Shown here piece by piece: positions 16,275 through 25,590 of a stretch of 64,000 nt of DNA (within the stretch, counting starts at the first letter, position 1; the number at the start of each line of letters is the position of its first letter). This DNA is from Edaphobacter acidisoli (GTDB lineage: Bacteria; Acidobacteriota; Terriglobia; Terriglobales; Acidobacteriaceae). The notes under the pieces were generated by a model that worked only from the letters and a program-made list of their open reading frames with translations, had not been told where the DNA came from and made no database searches. The position numbers were made by a program, and so were the translations under genes. Location: positions 2,542,001 through 2,606,000 of the forward strand of contig NZ_BMJB01000001.1 in the NCBI RefSeq assembly GCF_014642855.1, read 5' to 3'.

Positions 16275-18482
16275 TCAGCGAATGACGATGATCTCCGTCT
16301 GGTAGGGCTTCAGCGCAAGTTGCAGCTTGCGAGCACCTTTGGCTCCACTGGATTTGATTGCCGCGACCGCTCCTGTTTGCGGGTCCCATACTTCTGCATG
16401 TCTGCCCGTAGTTTGGAGTGCAACGGCGCGTGCGAGAGGCTCAGCGGACTCATTGAAGAAGAAATAGACATCGGCGTCCTTCAATCTGCGGCGCATGTAG
16501 CGGAGCGCCGTGGTGGATTGATCGAGTGTGATGTCGGGATCAGGAACGGTCGCAGCGATGGCTTGCCTGAAGGCTTCGGGAACGACCTGCAGCGCAGGCG
16601 GAGCTGCGGGAGGCTGCATCGGCGGGGTAGGTGTTGGCGAAAGTTCGCCGGGAACAATCGTGGCCCACGAGAAATCAGTCGCAGTCGCAGCGCGTCCGTC
16701 GAGGATCGTGCGTCCTGCGATGAGCGATGGTGTACGTCCAAGGAAGACGACGTGTCCACCCTTCGCAGCAAAGGCGCGCAAGCGATCAAGCGCAGCCTCC
16801 GATAACAGCGAGATGCTCGGCAGAATCACCGTAGTGTAGCGGTTGCCGCTGAGAGTCATGAAAGAACCGGGCCCTGCAATGAGATCGCGCGCCAGCGCAT
16901 CTTCGCCGATGATATCGAAGTCGATCTGCCGCTCGGAGAGCATCCGCTCGGTGGAGACGAAGGCTGCATCTGCAGCGCTGTCACCCATCCACATCGAGCT
17001 TGATGGCAGGTACAGCGCAACTGACGCTGCAGGCCTGCCCATCGCCATCAGATAGCTGACGCGCTGTGTGTATTGCATGAGCGCAGGAAATCCGGGATCG
17101 GCCATGAATGCAGGCGGAGGACGAACGCCGCGGCTGGTCGCAGGAAAGTACATCGCCTCAACGAGGTTGACTCCACGAACGAACTGCTCATTGAGGATGT
17201 AGCGCGCCTGCTCCAGTGTTGGTGTGGGACGATATGCAGCGAAGCTCTCGGTGAAGGCACGTGGCTTGCCGTAGACGTGCGAGACCGACGACGCAAGGCG
17301 CGGATAGTCGGAGACCGTATCAGGATCAATCTGATGCCAGATGGCATCAATGCCCGGCACTTCAACATAACGCATGTCGCGGAAGAAATCTCCCTCCGAG
17401 CGCGTCAGTGCCATCTCCATCTCTTCGTGGTTGAGGTGGACCTGGTACTCCAGGTGATTGGCGGCGCACCATTCGCCCTGCACCTTGAAAAAGCCATCGC
17501 GAAACATCTGGGAGAAGACATCGTAGTAGTCGGCCTTGGCGCGCTGTTGCTCTGGTGTGAGCTTCTGCAAGAAAAGCGCGGCCAGATATGGGTGAATGTC
17601 GTAGCCCTTGATCTGCTCGAAACGCTCGAAAAACTTCGGCGTCCAGGGCAGGCCACGAATCGAATAGTCCGGCTCGTCGCCGCGGAAGCCCATGATGGTC
17701 TTGCCGAACTCATCGCCCACGTACTTCTTGTACTGCTCGTGCGTGAAGGCGATGAACTGCATCGTCGCGGCGGGGTCGAGATAGTCTTCGAGTGATTGCT
17801 CGGTGTCTTTGACGCGGCGAGGATTGGTGTCGGAGCGTGTCGGCGAAGTGCGGAACTGGTGCTCAACAAGCATGATCTGCCAGTCGCCGGACGGCACTGT
17901 CCAGTCGATCTCGTTATTTGTAACTTTTATAGGAATAAATTTGCCATCGTCTTTATTGATGGCCGCAACAGCCACCGTTGCGGGGTCAATGGCCTTCTGG
18001 ATCGTCTGACCCGCCGCGACAGGAATTGTCTGCGTCAGTTCAAGGGCCTGCATACGCAGCTCGGGCTTCTCGGAAGTGAACTCGCCGCCTGCGAATCCGC
18101 TGGGATATCCAGCATCATCGACGATCCAGACGCGCATGTTGCGCTTCTTCGCCTCCTCGACAAAGGTGCGGAAGAAGTGGAAGTAGTCAGGCGACAGATA
18201 CGCAAAAGGCATTCCGAAACCTGCCTGTACCGTAACGGCGCGGAAGCCCAAATGCTGCATGGTGTCGAGATCGCGGTCGATGACCGTAAGATCGACTGGG
18301 CCGTTGAGACCGTAGTACGGCTCTGGGCCGTACTCGGGCGGAGGCGTCTTCCATGTAGCAGCGGCTTTCGCGGCGGTCGGCATCTGGAGTTTCTGCCAGG
18401 GTTGCTGACCATTGGCAAACGTGGGGATGAAAAGCATCGCCGCGGCCAGCGCAGCTACGGCAAAGCGTCGAATCGATTGCAT
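16275..18482 (-). CDS. Secreted glycoside hydrolase, GH106 (alpha-L-rhamnosidase)-like
   Basis: This protein of about 735 residues has a signal peptide (MQSIRRFAVAALAAAMLFIPTFANG). Family recognition rests on WKTPPPEYGPEPYYGLNGP, the GFRAVTVQAGFG...YLSPDYFHFFR and VDDAGYPSGFAGG blocks, and the TIM-barrel-like stretch FGKTIMGFRGDEPDYSIRG with E/D candidates; these resemble the N-terminal catalytic part of GH106 rhamnosidases. It is shorter than typical GH106 enzymes (often above 1000 residues), so the sandwich domains may be reduced. The start at 18482 has GGAG 7 nt upstream; a second ATG lies at 18488. Convergent with a GH28 gene, it fits removal of rhamnose from rhamnogalacturonan, which is an inference. 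Confidence 0.6.
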   Translation of the reverse strand: MQSIRRFAVAALAAAMLFIPTFANGQQPWQKLQMPTAAKAAATWKTPPPEYGPEPYYGLNGPVDLTVIDRDLDTMQHLGFRAVTVQAGFGMPFAYLSPDYFHFFRTFVEEAKKRNMRVWIVDDAGYPSGFAGGEFTSEKPELRMQALELTQTIPVAAGQTIQKAIDPATVAVAAINKDDGKFIPIKVTNNEIDWTVPSGDWQIMLVEHQFRTSPTRSDTNPRRVKDTEQSLEDYLDPAATMQFIAFTHEQYKKYVGDEFGKTIMGFRGDEPDYSIRGLPWTPKFFERFEQIKGYDIHPYLAALFLQKLTPEQQRAKADYYDVFSQMFRDGFFKVQGEWCAANHLEYQVHLNHEEMEMALTRSEGDFFRDMRYVEVPGIDAIWHQIDPDTVSDYPRLASSVSHVYGKPRAFTESFAAYRPTPTLEQARYILNEQFVRGVNLVEAMYFPATSRGVRPPPAFMADPGFPALMQYTQRVSYLMAMGRPAASVALYLPSSSMWMGDSAADAAFVSTERMLSERQIDFDIIGEDALARDLIAGPGSFMTLSGNRYTTVILPSISLLSEAALDRLRAFAAKGGHVVFLGRTPSLIAGRTILDGRAATATDFSWATIVPGELSPTPTPPMQPPAAPPALQVVPEAFRQAIAATVPDPDITLDQSTTALRYMRRRLKDADVYFFFNESAEPLARAVALQTTGRHAEVWDPQTGAVAAIKSSGAKGARKLQLALKPYQTEIIVIR

Positions 18483-18541
18483 GAACATGCTCCGAGGCAG
18501 AATAGCCTCGAACAGCTTTATACAGTGTTTTCGATTTATTT

Positions 18542-18629
18542 GGAAATAGTTTCCCAATAGAAAACAGGATATAGCGGATTTCACTTATAGCTATCGCAAC
18601 CCTCACGAAACTATTTGTGCGAAACGCAC
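18542..18629. promoter_or_regulatory. Divergent control region with inverted GAAACTATTT copies
   Basis: The 200-bp gap between the GH106-like gene and the GYF gene contains GGAAA-TAG-TTTCC (18542-18554). The 10-mer GAAACTATTT occurs once on the minus strand (18544-18553) and once on the plus strand (18607-18616), 53 bp apart. A GTGCG-AAA-CGCAC hairpin (18617-18629) follows in what would be the 5' leader of the GYF gene. A shared operator for the divergent genes is inferred. Confidence 0.35.
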
Positions 18630-18683
18630 GTACGTGTTTTCATCTGTCTACAGATCGCGATCAGGACTGAACAGGAGCGCACG

Positions 18684-19370
18684 ATGCAGTATCAAGTTAC
18701 CCGCAATGGTCAGACATATGGCCCCTATACTCTCGAAGATTTACAGCGGTATGTAGCCTCCGGCCATATTCTGCCGAGCGATCTTGCACGCACTGAAGAA
18801 CAAACCGAGTGGGTTCCGGTGGCCCAAATTCTCGGAATGGCTGCTGCACCGATAACGGACTCTGCTGGCGTTCCTGCTGCGCCTACGGCATACGCGCCAG
18901 GTGCAGGCGCAGCATTTGAGAACCCGCCCAACCTCCATTGGGCGCTGGAACTGTTGCTGGGCTTCTTCACCCTCGGACTCTTCGTCGTGGTGTGGAACCT
19001 AGTGCTGGCGGCCTGGGCCAAGCGCATCGAACCTATCAGCCAGGCGCTGATGTACTACATCATCGCGACCGTCCTGATCGTACTGAACTTCGGTGGATCA
19101 TTCGGTACGTTCGTCGCTATGGCTCATCACCATCAGCCGCACCAGAACGTTGTGGGAGGGTTGATCGGAATTGCAAGCTGGGTGGTGCGACTGATTGCCC
19201 GCTTCGTATTACGCGAGACACTCTTGCAGCATTACAACGGTGCGGAGCCGATTGGTCTCCGGCTGAGTGCGGTGATGACATTCTTCTTTGGTGGAATCTA
19301 TTTCCAGTACAAGCTCAACGAGATTAACCAGATCAAGCAGGGCTTCCGCTACCGAAGCGCGGTGCTGTGA
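18684..19370 (+). CDS. GYF_2-domain membrane protein of unknown function
   Basis: This 228-residue protein starts with a GYF_2-type domain: YQVTRNGQTYGPYTLEDLQRYVASGHILPSDLAR followed by W-x-P. GYF_2 domains probably bind proline-rich peptides. A Pro/Ala linker leads to four predicted membrane spans (from about residue 85), similar to small DUF4234-like membrane modules, with a histidine-rich loop (MAHHHQPHQN). The start at 18684 has AGGAG 7 nt upstream. No function is known. It converges with the VWA gene, with a 24-bp gap. Confidence 0.75.
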   Translation: MQYQVTRNGQTYGPYTLEDLQRYVASGHILPSDLARTEEQTEWVPVAQILGMAAAPITDSAGVPAAPTAYAPGAGAAFENPPNLHWALELLLGFFTLGLFVVVWNLVLAAWAKRIEPISQALMYYIIATVLIVLNFGGSFGTFVAMAHHHQPHQNVVGGLIGIASWVVRLIARFVLRETLLQHYNGAEPIGLRLSAVMTFFFGGIYFQYKLNEINQIKQGFRYRSAVL

Positions 19371-19394
19371 TCGCTACAGGCAACCGAATCAAGC

Positions 19395-21590
19395 TCATTG
19401 CCCGGGCACAACTGCAATAGGAGCGCGCCAGAAGCTGGTCTTCTGCGTAGCCGGATCGATTACAGTGATCTGGCAATCATACTCGCCGGAAGGCAGGCCG
19501 CCGAGGTTCACATGAAAGCTGAATGGAGCAATCTTCAACCATCCTGAAGCAGTAGGGGCAACTGCAATTGGCGGGGTTTCGAGTACTCTTGTGCTATTGC
19601 GATAGAGGCTGACAAAAGCAAAGACAGGCTGTGCGGGAGCGTGTGCAGAAGCCGCTCCTTCAGCCGGCTGCGTCGACGGCTGGTATGCCTGCAGATAAAC
19701 ATACATCTCATGCCCTGCTCTAAAAACCCGCGTTACGCTGGGGATCAGTTTCTCTCCACCTTGCACTAATGGGTTAACGGCAGCTTCCTGTTCACGATCT
19801 TTAGTCTTACCTGCATTGAAGAGTGCATCGGTCAGTTCAACACGCTGACTGCCCAAAACCACTGAGCTGATGGGAACGCGCTTCAGCTCTTTGTTGAGAT
19901 TGGGAATGGTGAAGATTGTCTCGTAGGTCCCGATTCTGCCTGTCTCATCATCCCGCGCGAGAAACTTGATTCTGTATTTTCCAGGAAGCAACGTGAAGCC
20001 CGTGTCATATTCGATGGGCCGCTTCGCCAGTTCGGTCGCCGTCGCGTCGGAAAGCTTGATGTTGACGTTGTCGCGGACGTTGGTGACGGTCGTGCCTCCG
20101 ATCATGTCCTTGATCTCACCAACAAAGTCAATCAGCGTGTGTTCGGCCCCACCGCGTTTCGCCAGCGCAAGCTCGCTGCCGGGAATCTTTACGACAATCG
20201 GGACAAAGTATTCAGCACGATTCAATTGGAAGTGGTCGATCTCCATCGCGATCGACAGCTCAGTGATCGGGTCTTCAAGCATCAGCGCATCTTCAAGTTG
20301 CCGCTCCTTGTCGACGGCTGTAAAACTGCTGAACTTCTTCTCGGCGTAATAGCCTTCGCGATAGCTAAGCTTTGCGTTCATCGTACGCGTCAAGGAGACT
20401 TTGACGCGACGGAAGCGCCCGTTCTCTGCGGTATTGGTCGTGTAATAGCCGAGAATGTAATAGTCCGAGACAGCCTGTTGCGCCTGCACAATACCGCGCG
20501 TCAGGTCATTGCTGTCGAAGAGGGCCTTGCCGCCTGTGTCTCCGGCCAGCGCGAAGAGCGTGTCCTGCGACTGATTGAAGTTGGTAGTCACGGCCATTGC
20601 TGCCGCGCCGGTATACATGGCTGAACTGCCCTGCGATCCCTGCGTGGCGTCGCCGAGCGGGGCCGAGGCCACGAGACCTCTTGCATCGATAGGCCAAAAT
20701 GAAACGCCTGCTTTGATGGCAGCGTCCACCGTCGCATGTAGCTGAGCCTGATTGTCGATGCCATTCAACCGCAGGCCGCCTGCGAAATAGATCAGCGATT
20801 TCTTCTCGCTCAAATGTCCGAGCATCTCGGCTGCAGTCTGTAGAGCAGCAAGTTGCCGGTCGGTGTTGAAGACGTTGAACTCGCTGTCGTCCTGCCCGAA
20901 AGCCGCGCCTGTGTCTGCACTGGAAGCATCGTCGATGTCTTCGTCCGATCCCTGACCTTCGCCCACGATCATTGTCTGGAGAACACTTAGCAGTTTGTTA
21001 CGATCGGCGGTAAAGTCTTGCAGGATATCAACCGATCCGCCTTGATAGCGCAGGATCGAAACCAGGTCTGCTGTGGTCATCTGCGTGCGCAGAAATTCTT
21101 CGGCAGCGGTCAGTGCACGCAGTTGATCGTCGGGCCGCATCGCCGACATATCAAAGTAAAGAGCGAGCAGACGGCGATTTTTATAACGCTCGCTTCCTTC
21201 GGCTTCCGCGGCAATCTGCGTGCGCGCAAGACGTTTATAAATTTTGATCTCTTCGTCGTCCTGTTTCGAGGCAGGCAGCAGCTCCGCATGCGTGAGGTCT
21301 TCATGCTCACAGACTCGGACCTCTTGCGGCACGCCATCTTCTGTGATTGCAAAATCTTTTGCAGTGAGTCCGGGGATGAATTTACCTGCACTGTCTTTTA
21401 CCGTGACCGTCTCCACAACAAGGTGGGATTGCACGGAAAGCGTGTATGTCGTCGCCCCTCCGGGCCCTTTATTCTGCCCGATCTGTTGTGCCGATGCTGA
21501 GGCTGCCACAAAACACGTCAGAAGAAACGCGATCCATCTTCTCGTGCTTGCCTTGCATGGTACGCGCATGAGAGACGGAGCGATTGTCAT
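19395..21590 (-). CDS. Secreted VWFA-related protein (acidobacterial TIGR03436-type)
   Basis: This protein of about 731 residues has a signal peptide ending near SASAQQ. The segment VVETVTVKDSAGKFIPGLTAKDFAITEDGVPQ is the typical N-terminal motif of acidobacterial VWFA-related proteins, followed by a von Willebrand factor A-like fold (RRLLALYFDMSAMRPDDQLRALTAAEEF; the metal-site residues deviate from the classical DxSxS) and a C-terminal region with β-rich repeats. Such proteins are abundant in Acidobacteria and probably act in extracytoplasmic binding, but no specific function is known. I chose the ATG at 21590 (GGAAG 4 nt upstream). It is the last gene of the blaI-blaR1 series, 46 bp after the outer-membrane protein gene. 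Confidence 0.8.
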   Translation of the reverse strand: MTIAPSLMRVPCKASTRRWIAFLLTCFVAASASAQQIGQNKGPGGATTYTLSVQSHLVVETVTVKDSAGKFIPGLTAKDFAITEDGVPQEVRVCEHEDLTHAELLPASKQDDEEIKIYKRLARTQIAAEAEGSERYKNRRLLALYFDMSAMRPDDQLRALTAAEEFLRTQMTTADLVSILRYQGGSVDILQDFTADRNKLLSVLQTMIVGEGQGSDEDIDDASSADTGAAFGQDDSEFNVFNTDRQLAALQTAAEMLGHLSEKKSLIYFAGGLRLNGIDNQAQLHATVDAAIKAGVSFWPIDARGLVASAPLGDATQGSQGSSAMYTGAAAMAVTTNFNQSQDTLFALAGDTGGKALFDSNDLTRGIVQAQQAVSDYYILGYYTTNTAENGRFRRVKVSLTRTMNAKLSYREGYYAEKKFSSFTAVDKERQLEDALMLEDPITELSIAMEIDHFQLNRAEYFVPIVVKIPGSELALAKRGGAEHTLIDFVGEIKDMIGGTTVTNVRDNVNIKLSDATATELAKRPIEYDTGFTLLPGKYRIKFLARDDETGRIGTYETIFTIPNLNKELKRVPISSVVLGSQRVELTDALFNAGKTKDREQEAAVNPLVQGGEKLIPSVTRVFRAGHEMYVYLQAYQPSTQPAEGAASAHAPAQPVFAFVSLYRNSTRVLETPPIAVAPTASGWLKIAPFSFHVNLGGLPSGEYDCQITVIDPATQKTSFWRAPIAVVPGQ

Positions 21591-21636
21591 AAGCTTCCGC
21601 AACACAATTGCATCGTATTGGACGCGAGCGCTCAAC

Positions 21637-24600
21637 TTAGAACCTCAGCCTGACTGTAGTTTCAAGACTGCGCATTGGATTTGCAGCCAGGGGCAATCCA
21701 AACTGCGCGCTGTTTACCGTCGTAATCCATCCAGTAAATACGCCGCGATTCAACACGTTCGTTGCGTCGATGCGTGCGTCGAGATAGAAGCGCGAACTAG
21801 GACGAAAGGTGCGGGCCAATGCCGCATCAAGGCTGAACTGGGCCGGACCCGTAATCGAGTTCCGCCCTGCATCGCCCCACTGTCCAGCTATCGGAGCGGC
21901 ATAGGCCGCAGCATTCAGATGCACGCCAGGCTGCGATGAAGAGATGGGTTCACCTGTGAGATCGGGCCTGATCGGGCCGGTATATCCCGTTCCAGGCACA
22001 GCCGCCAGATACACCGGCGTCTGCGGCAGTCCGCTTCCCGCAGAGATGCGCGTCATGAAGGTCCACTCCTTCAGCAGTCTCCCGCGCCACCCACTCATCA
22101 GCGTGCCGCCTCCCAATCCTTCACCACTGGTGTACTGCAATTGCGCATTCAAGAGATGCCTCTGATCAAAGCTCGAAGGCGAGCGTTCGGAACGCAAGTC
22201 GAGCCAGTTTTGCGCAATCACTGCTGCAGACGAGGCCGCGGCTACCGTCGGTGGAGCCTCCGGGCCGCGCGAACTTTGCGGGCTTGACGACGACTGCCCG
22301 CCCAGAAACGCATCGTCATCCATCGACTTTGAATAGGTATAAATCAGCGAAGCGGTAAAGCCGCTACGCAGTCTTCGGCGCAATTGGAGCTGAGCTGCTT
22401 GCCGCGTCGAATTGCCGCCCGATGTCTGGTAGACAAATCCAGCCGGACACGCGGGGCAGGGATTGCCCGCTCCGATCGGATACGTGTTGGGCAGAAACTG
22501 TTGCGGCCCATGTGTGCCTTTGACCCCGAGATAACTGGCTGTCATCTGTAGCGCGAAAGGAAGATCACGCTGCATGGTGAGCTGCCACGTCTGGGCGTAG
22601 CCCACGCGAAGATTGGGATCGACCGCAAAGGTGTTCTGCGTAATTGACGAGCAAGGATTGAACCCGTCCGCCAGCGTGAGCGGGCATGCGGCGCTGTTGT
22701 CGACGCTTAGACTCTTCGACAGCGGAGCCTGCTGTGCAAGCGAGAGCGCCAGGGACTGGTATACAGAAGTGTCGTGATAGATGCCATAGCCCGCGCGAAC
22801 CACAACAGTCGAAGCAGCAAACGGCCTCCACGACAGCGCAACGCGCGGCTCAATACCGGACTTATCCGGACGAATCAGAGAGGTTGGATAATGGTCTCCC
22901 GTCAGTGCTCCTACCGGATCGTTACCGACCACCGGAGCTACCGCAGAGAACCCCTTCGCCACATCGAGGTTGACCAGGCGCCCGCGCAACTCCGTAATTG
23001 GGGCCTGATACTGCCAGCGCACTCCAACATTGAGTGTCAGGTTTGACAGCGCGCGCCAGTCGTCGGACGCGTAGAGATCGTAGACCGTCTGGCGCAGATA
23101 TTTGTCGGCATTACCGTAGGCGATTGAACTAGTGTCCGGCACACCGAGCAAAAAATCCGCCAGGTCAGAGCCGCTGGTGACACCCGCGCCTTGAGTTGCC
23201 GCGCCGGTAAAAGTGAACGTGCCACGTGGGTCTTGCTGCATGAAGTCGTTATATTCTTGCTTGCGAATATCCCCGCCCATCGTGACGTTGTGGTGCCGAT
23301 GGTACAGCGCAACAGAACCGGAAAAGGCGTCGGTGCGGTTGCGATTGAATGAGCTTTGCGCATCGCTGAGCGCTGCAATGCCGCTCGAAAAATTCAACGC
23401 TGGGGGGCCCCAGTTGGTTGGATCCTGATTGTTACCACCGATGCCTGCATTGCCCGAGATATTTTCGCGGTTCTCGAACCACGGCCTCACCTGCGTTCGC
23501 AGCCTGCTGAACTGATAACCGGCATAGGTAAAGAGATGCTGGCTGAAGCGATGCGACCAATGAACGTTCGTGTTCATACCCAGTGAGTCAGTTGTATCTA
23601 CAAAGTTGAAGAGATTGGTGCCGCCAGCACGTGTGCTTTGCAGATTAAACCCGCCGTAGATATTGTCCTTGCGTCCAAGTTCTTTTTCTAAACGCGATTG
23701 CACAACGTCCTGATGGCTGCTGTTGAGAACAGGAATTTGATAGTTGTAGCGCGAGTTGATCTCAGGAGCGATGTTCGGCAATGGGTAGAGCTGCAACAAC
23801 GCCTGCGCCTGTGGACTTACCGGAACGGCATTATTCGCGAATGGAGCACCTGTCGCCGGATTGAAGATCGTTACCGGAAGAGCAGAGAGATCGCCGGTCC
23901 GCTCCGCCTGCGTCGGCACAAGGCCCGACTCGGTTGCGGCGGTGTGGTCTCGTGTCCACTGATAGCCGACAAAGAACGTAGGTCCTTTCGGCATCAGGTG
24001 AGGAATATTCAGCGGGCCGCCCAGCGACAATGCTCCAGTGATGCGGTTGTAAGCGGGCTTTGGAGTATTCTGCCCACTCAGCGAGTACGTCCTCGCATCA
24101 AACGCAGAGTTGTCCAGAATCAGGGCGAGACCGCCGTTATAAAGGCTTTTGCTGTTCGGCCGGCGATTGCCGAAAGCTTGCTCCAGCGAGAAACGCGAGG
24201 TCGCTGCGTTATTCACACTGCCATTGATCAGGAATCCATCGTTGGCCTGGCTTGCATCGACTTGAGGGGTAGAAGCGACATTGCCGTTTGCTGCCACCTG
24301 AGATCCGTTCGAGGCTTCGTTCGACAAAGGAGGAAGCACCGGCGGCGCCTGCATCAGTTTTGTGCGGGCCATCAGCTCGTTCAACGGAATCAGCTGCAGT
24401 TCCCATTTCGCTGGAGGCATATTGTGCGCGATCGTCACATCTTCATGCAGCGTTGAGAAGCACTGCATTTCGATAGCGATCTTCCACGCTCCATCAGGCA
24501 AATCGGCAAAGTAGTATGCGCCATCCTGATCGGTAACTGTCGTAAACTTCTTCGCACCTTGAGTAGCGCTCACCATAGCGCCGGGCACAGGAAAGCCGGC

Positions 24601-24711
24601 AAATATGACCTGTCCACGATATTCGGAAGCAAGCGCACCACGGCAGAAAAGAAGCACCGCAGATACGATCAACAAGTGAAGAAACCAACATGTGTGCCGC
24701 CGGGCCATCAT
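21637..24711 (-). CDS. TonB-dependent receptor-like outer-membrane protein with carboxypeptidase-regulatory domain
   Basis: This protein of about 1024 residues begins with a signal peptide, then a CarboxypepD_reg-like β-sandwich (YRGQVIFAGFPVPGAMVSATQGAKKFTTVTDQDGAYYF). A long β-barrel region follows, with the SLGGPLNIP and FVGYQWTRD motifs usual for acidobacterial Oar/TonB-type proteins, ending in a terminal aromatic strand (ETTVRLRF) as required for outer-membrane insertion. The plug domain is poorly defined, so active TonB-dependent transport is uncertain. The start at 24711 has GGAGAG upstream. It begins 13 bp after the TIGR03435 gene, so both are probably cotranscribed with the BlaI/BlaR1 pair. 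The ligand is unknown. Confidence 0.8.
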   Translation of the reverse strand: MMARRHTCWFLHLLIVSAVLLFCRGALASEYRGQVIFAGFPVPGAMVSATQGAKKFTTVTDQDGAYYFADLPDGAWKIAIEMQCFSTLHEDVTIAHNMPPAKWELQLIPLNELMARTKLMQAPPVLPPLSNEASNGSQVAANGNVASTPQVDASQANDGFLINGSVNNAATSRFSLEQAFGNRRPNSKSLYNGGLALILDNSAFDARTYSLSGQNTPKPAYNRITGALSLGGPLNIPHLMPKGPTFFVGYQWTRDHTAATESGLVPTQAERTGDLSALPVTIFNPATGAPFANNAVPVSPQAQALLQLYPLPNIAPEINSRYNYQIPVLNSSHQDVVQSRLEKELGRKDNIYGGFNLQSTRAGGTNLFNFVDTTDSLGMNTNVHWSHRFSQHLFTYAGYQFSRLRTQVRPWFENRENISGNAGIGGNNQDPTNWGPPALNFSSGIAALSDAQSSFNRNRTDAFSGSVALYHRHHNVTMGGDIRKQEYNDFMQQDPRGTFTFTGAATQGAGVTSGSDLADFLLGVPDTSSIAYGNADKYLRQTVYDLYASDDWRALSNLTLNVGVRWQYQAPITELRGRLVNLDVAKGFSAVAPVVGNDPVGALTGDHYPTSLIRPDKSGIEPRVALSWRPFAASTVVVRAGYGIYHDTSVYQSLALSLAQQAPLSKSLSVDNSAACPLTLADGFNPCSSITQNTFAVDPNLRVGYAQTWQLTMQRDLPFALQMTASYLGVKGTHGPQQFLPNTYPIGAGNPCPACPAGFVYQTSGGNSTRQAAQLQLRRRLRSGFTASLIYTYSKSMDDDAFLGGQSSSSPQSSRGPEAPPTVAAASSAAVIAQNWLDLRSERSPSSFDQRHLLNAQLQYTSGEGLGGGTLMSGWRGRLLKEWTFMTRISAGSGLPQTPVYLAAVPGTGYTGPIRPDLTGEPISSSQPGVHLNAAAYAAPIAGQWGDAGRNSITGPAQFSLDAALARTFRPSSRFYLDARIDATNVLNRGVFTGWITTVNSAQFGLPLAANPMRSLETTVRLRF

Positions 24712-24724
24712 CTGCTCTCCACTC

Positions 24725-25549
24725 CTAGTTAGGCGAAGGCGGTTCAACATGATCGACCACTAGAACTTCTACGGGCGCCTTTGCCGCTTCTAGTTTCAAG
24801 CCGAGCTGTTCTTGAATTGCCGTGAAAAGGGAAGGCCCCGAAGCTGCTGATGAAGTTGGGGCCTGATCATCCGGTGTCCATGTAAGCGTGATCTTATAAG
24901 TCCCCTTGATGGCGGTTTTATTCAGGACAGGCCGTCCAAGGTAAGTCGCCAGCGTCCCACCAAGTACATCAACTGAATTCGCGCCTCCTTGAATATGCAT
25001 GTAGCCGTTTCCTGCATTGACGGTAGTACCATTCGACTTCCAGGCCTGAAGCTTCGCGCCACTCTTTGCAACGACCAAAACATAGACAGGTAACTCGCGA
25101 TTCTCCCGATGCGTTTTCAACTGGAAACGATCGGTCAGCAGCGCCTGGAGCATTTGCCGCTTTTCCGCCACGCCTTGATCCGCCGGGAGCTTGCTTAGAC
25201 GATCGTTGATTGAAGGATCGGACTTAGCTTCAATGTTGAACCTCAGCTTGTCCATTGCAGATGGAATATTCACAATACGGCTCTGTGGCAGCGAGTATGC
25301 CACCTGCAAAAGCGCCCGCAAGGAGACGTTGTTTGTTCTGAAATTTCCGTTTGCGGGATTACTCCATATATCGGAATGGCCTTCGCCTTCTTTGTTCTGC
25401 CGAATTGAAGCTACGTCAAAAGTCGGAGACACCATCGAGCTACTCGATGGCTGCGCTGGAGCTTGCTGTCCCGGAACAACTGCTTGCATCCCAGCCAGCA
25501 CCACGGCTAGAAGCAGCAATCTACTCCAGGTTTGTCGAAAGATGCTCAT
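24725..25549 (-). CDS. Stand-alone TIGR03435-family soil-associated exported protein
   Basis: This 274-residue protein has a signal peptide (core LLLLAVVLAGMQAVVPG) and the TIGR03435 layout: SPTFDVASIRQNK, then RTNNVSLRALLQVAYSL, then AEKRQMLQALLTDRFQLKTHRENRELPVYVLVVAK, and a C-terminus in EVLVVDHVEPPSPN. The family is expanded in Acidobacteria and other soil bacteria and has no established function. The adjacent BlaR1-type protease ends in a homologous domain with the same tail (EVLVIDHITEPSAN), suggesting the two respond to or bind the same thing. I chose the ATG at 25549 (GAGGA 9 nt upstream). Confidence 0.85.
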   Translation of the reverse strand: MSIFRQTWSRLLLLAVVLAGMQAVVPGQQAPAQPSSSSMVSPTFDVASIRQNKEGEGHSDIWSNPANGNFRTNNVSLRALLQVAYSLPQSRIVNIPSAMDKLRFNIEAKSDPSINDRLSKLPADQGVAEKRQMLQALLTDRFQLKTHRENRELPVYVLVVAKSGAKLQAWKSNGTTVNAGNGYMHIQGGANSVDVLGGTLATYLGRPVLNKTAIKGTYKITLTWTPDDQAPTSSAASGPSLFTAIQEQLGLKLEAAKAPVEVLVVDHVEPPSPN

Positions 25550-25590
25550 GAAGCAAGTCCTCTTCAAGTCAGTGAAGATATCGCTTGTCG

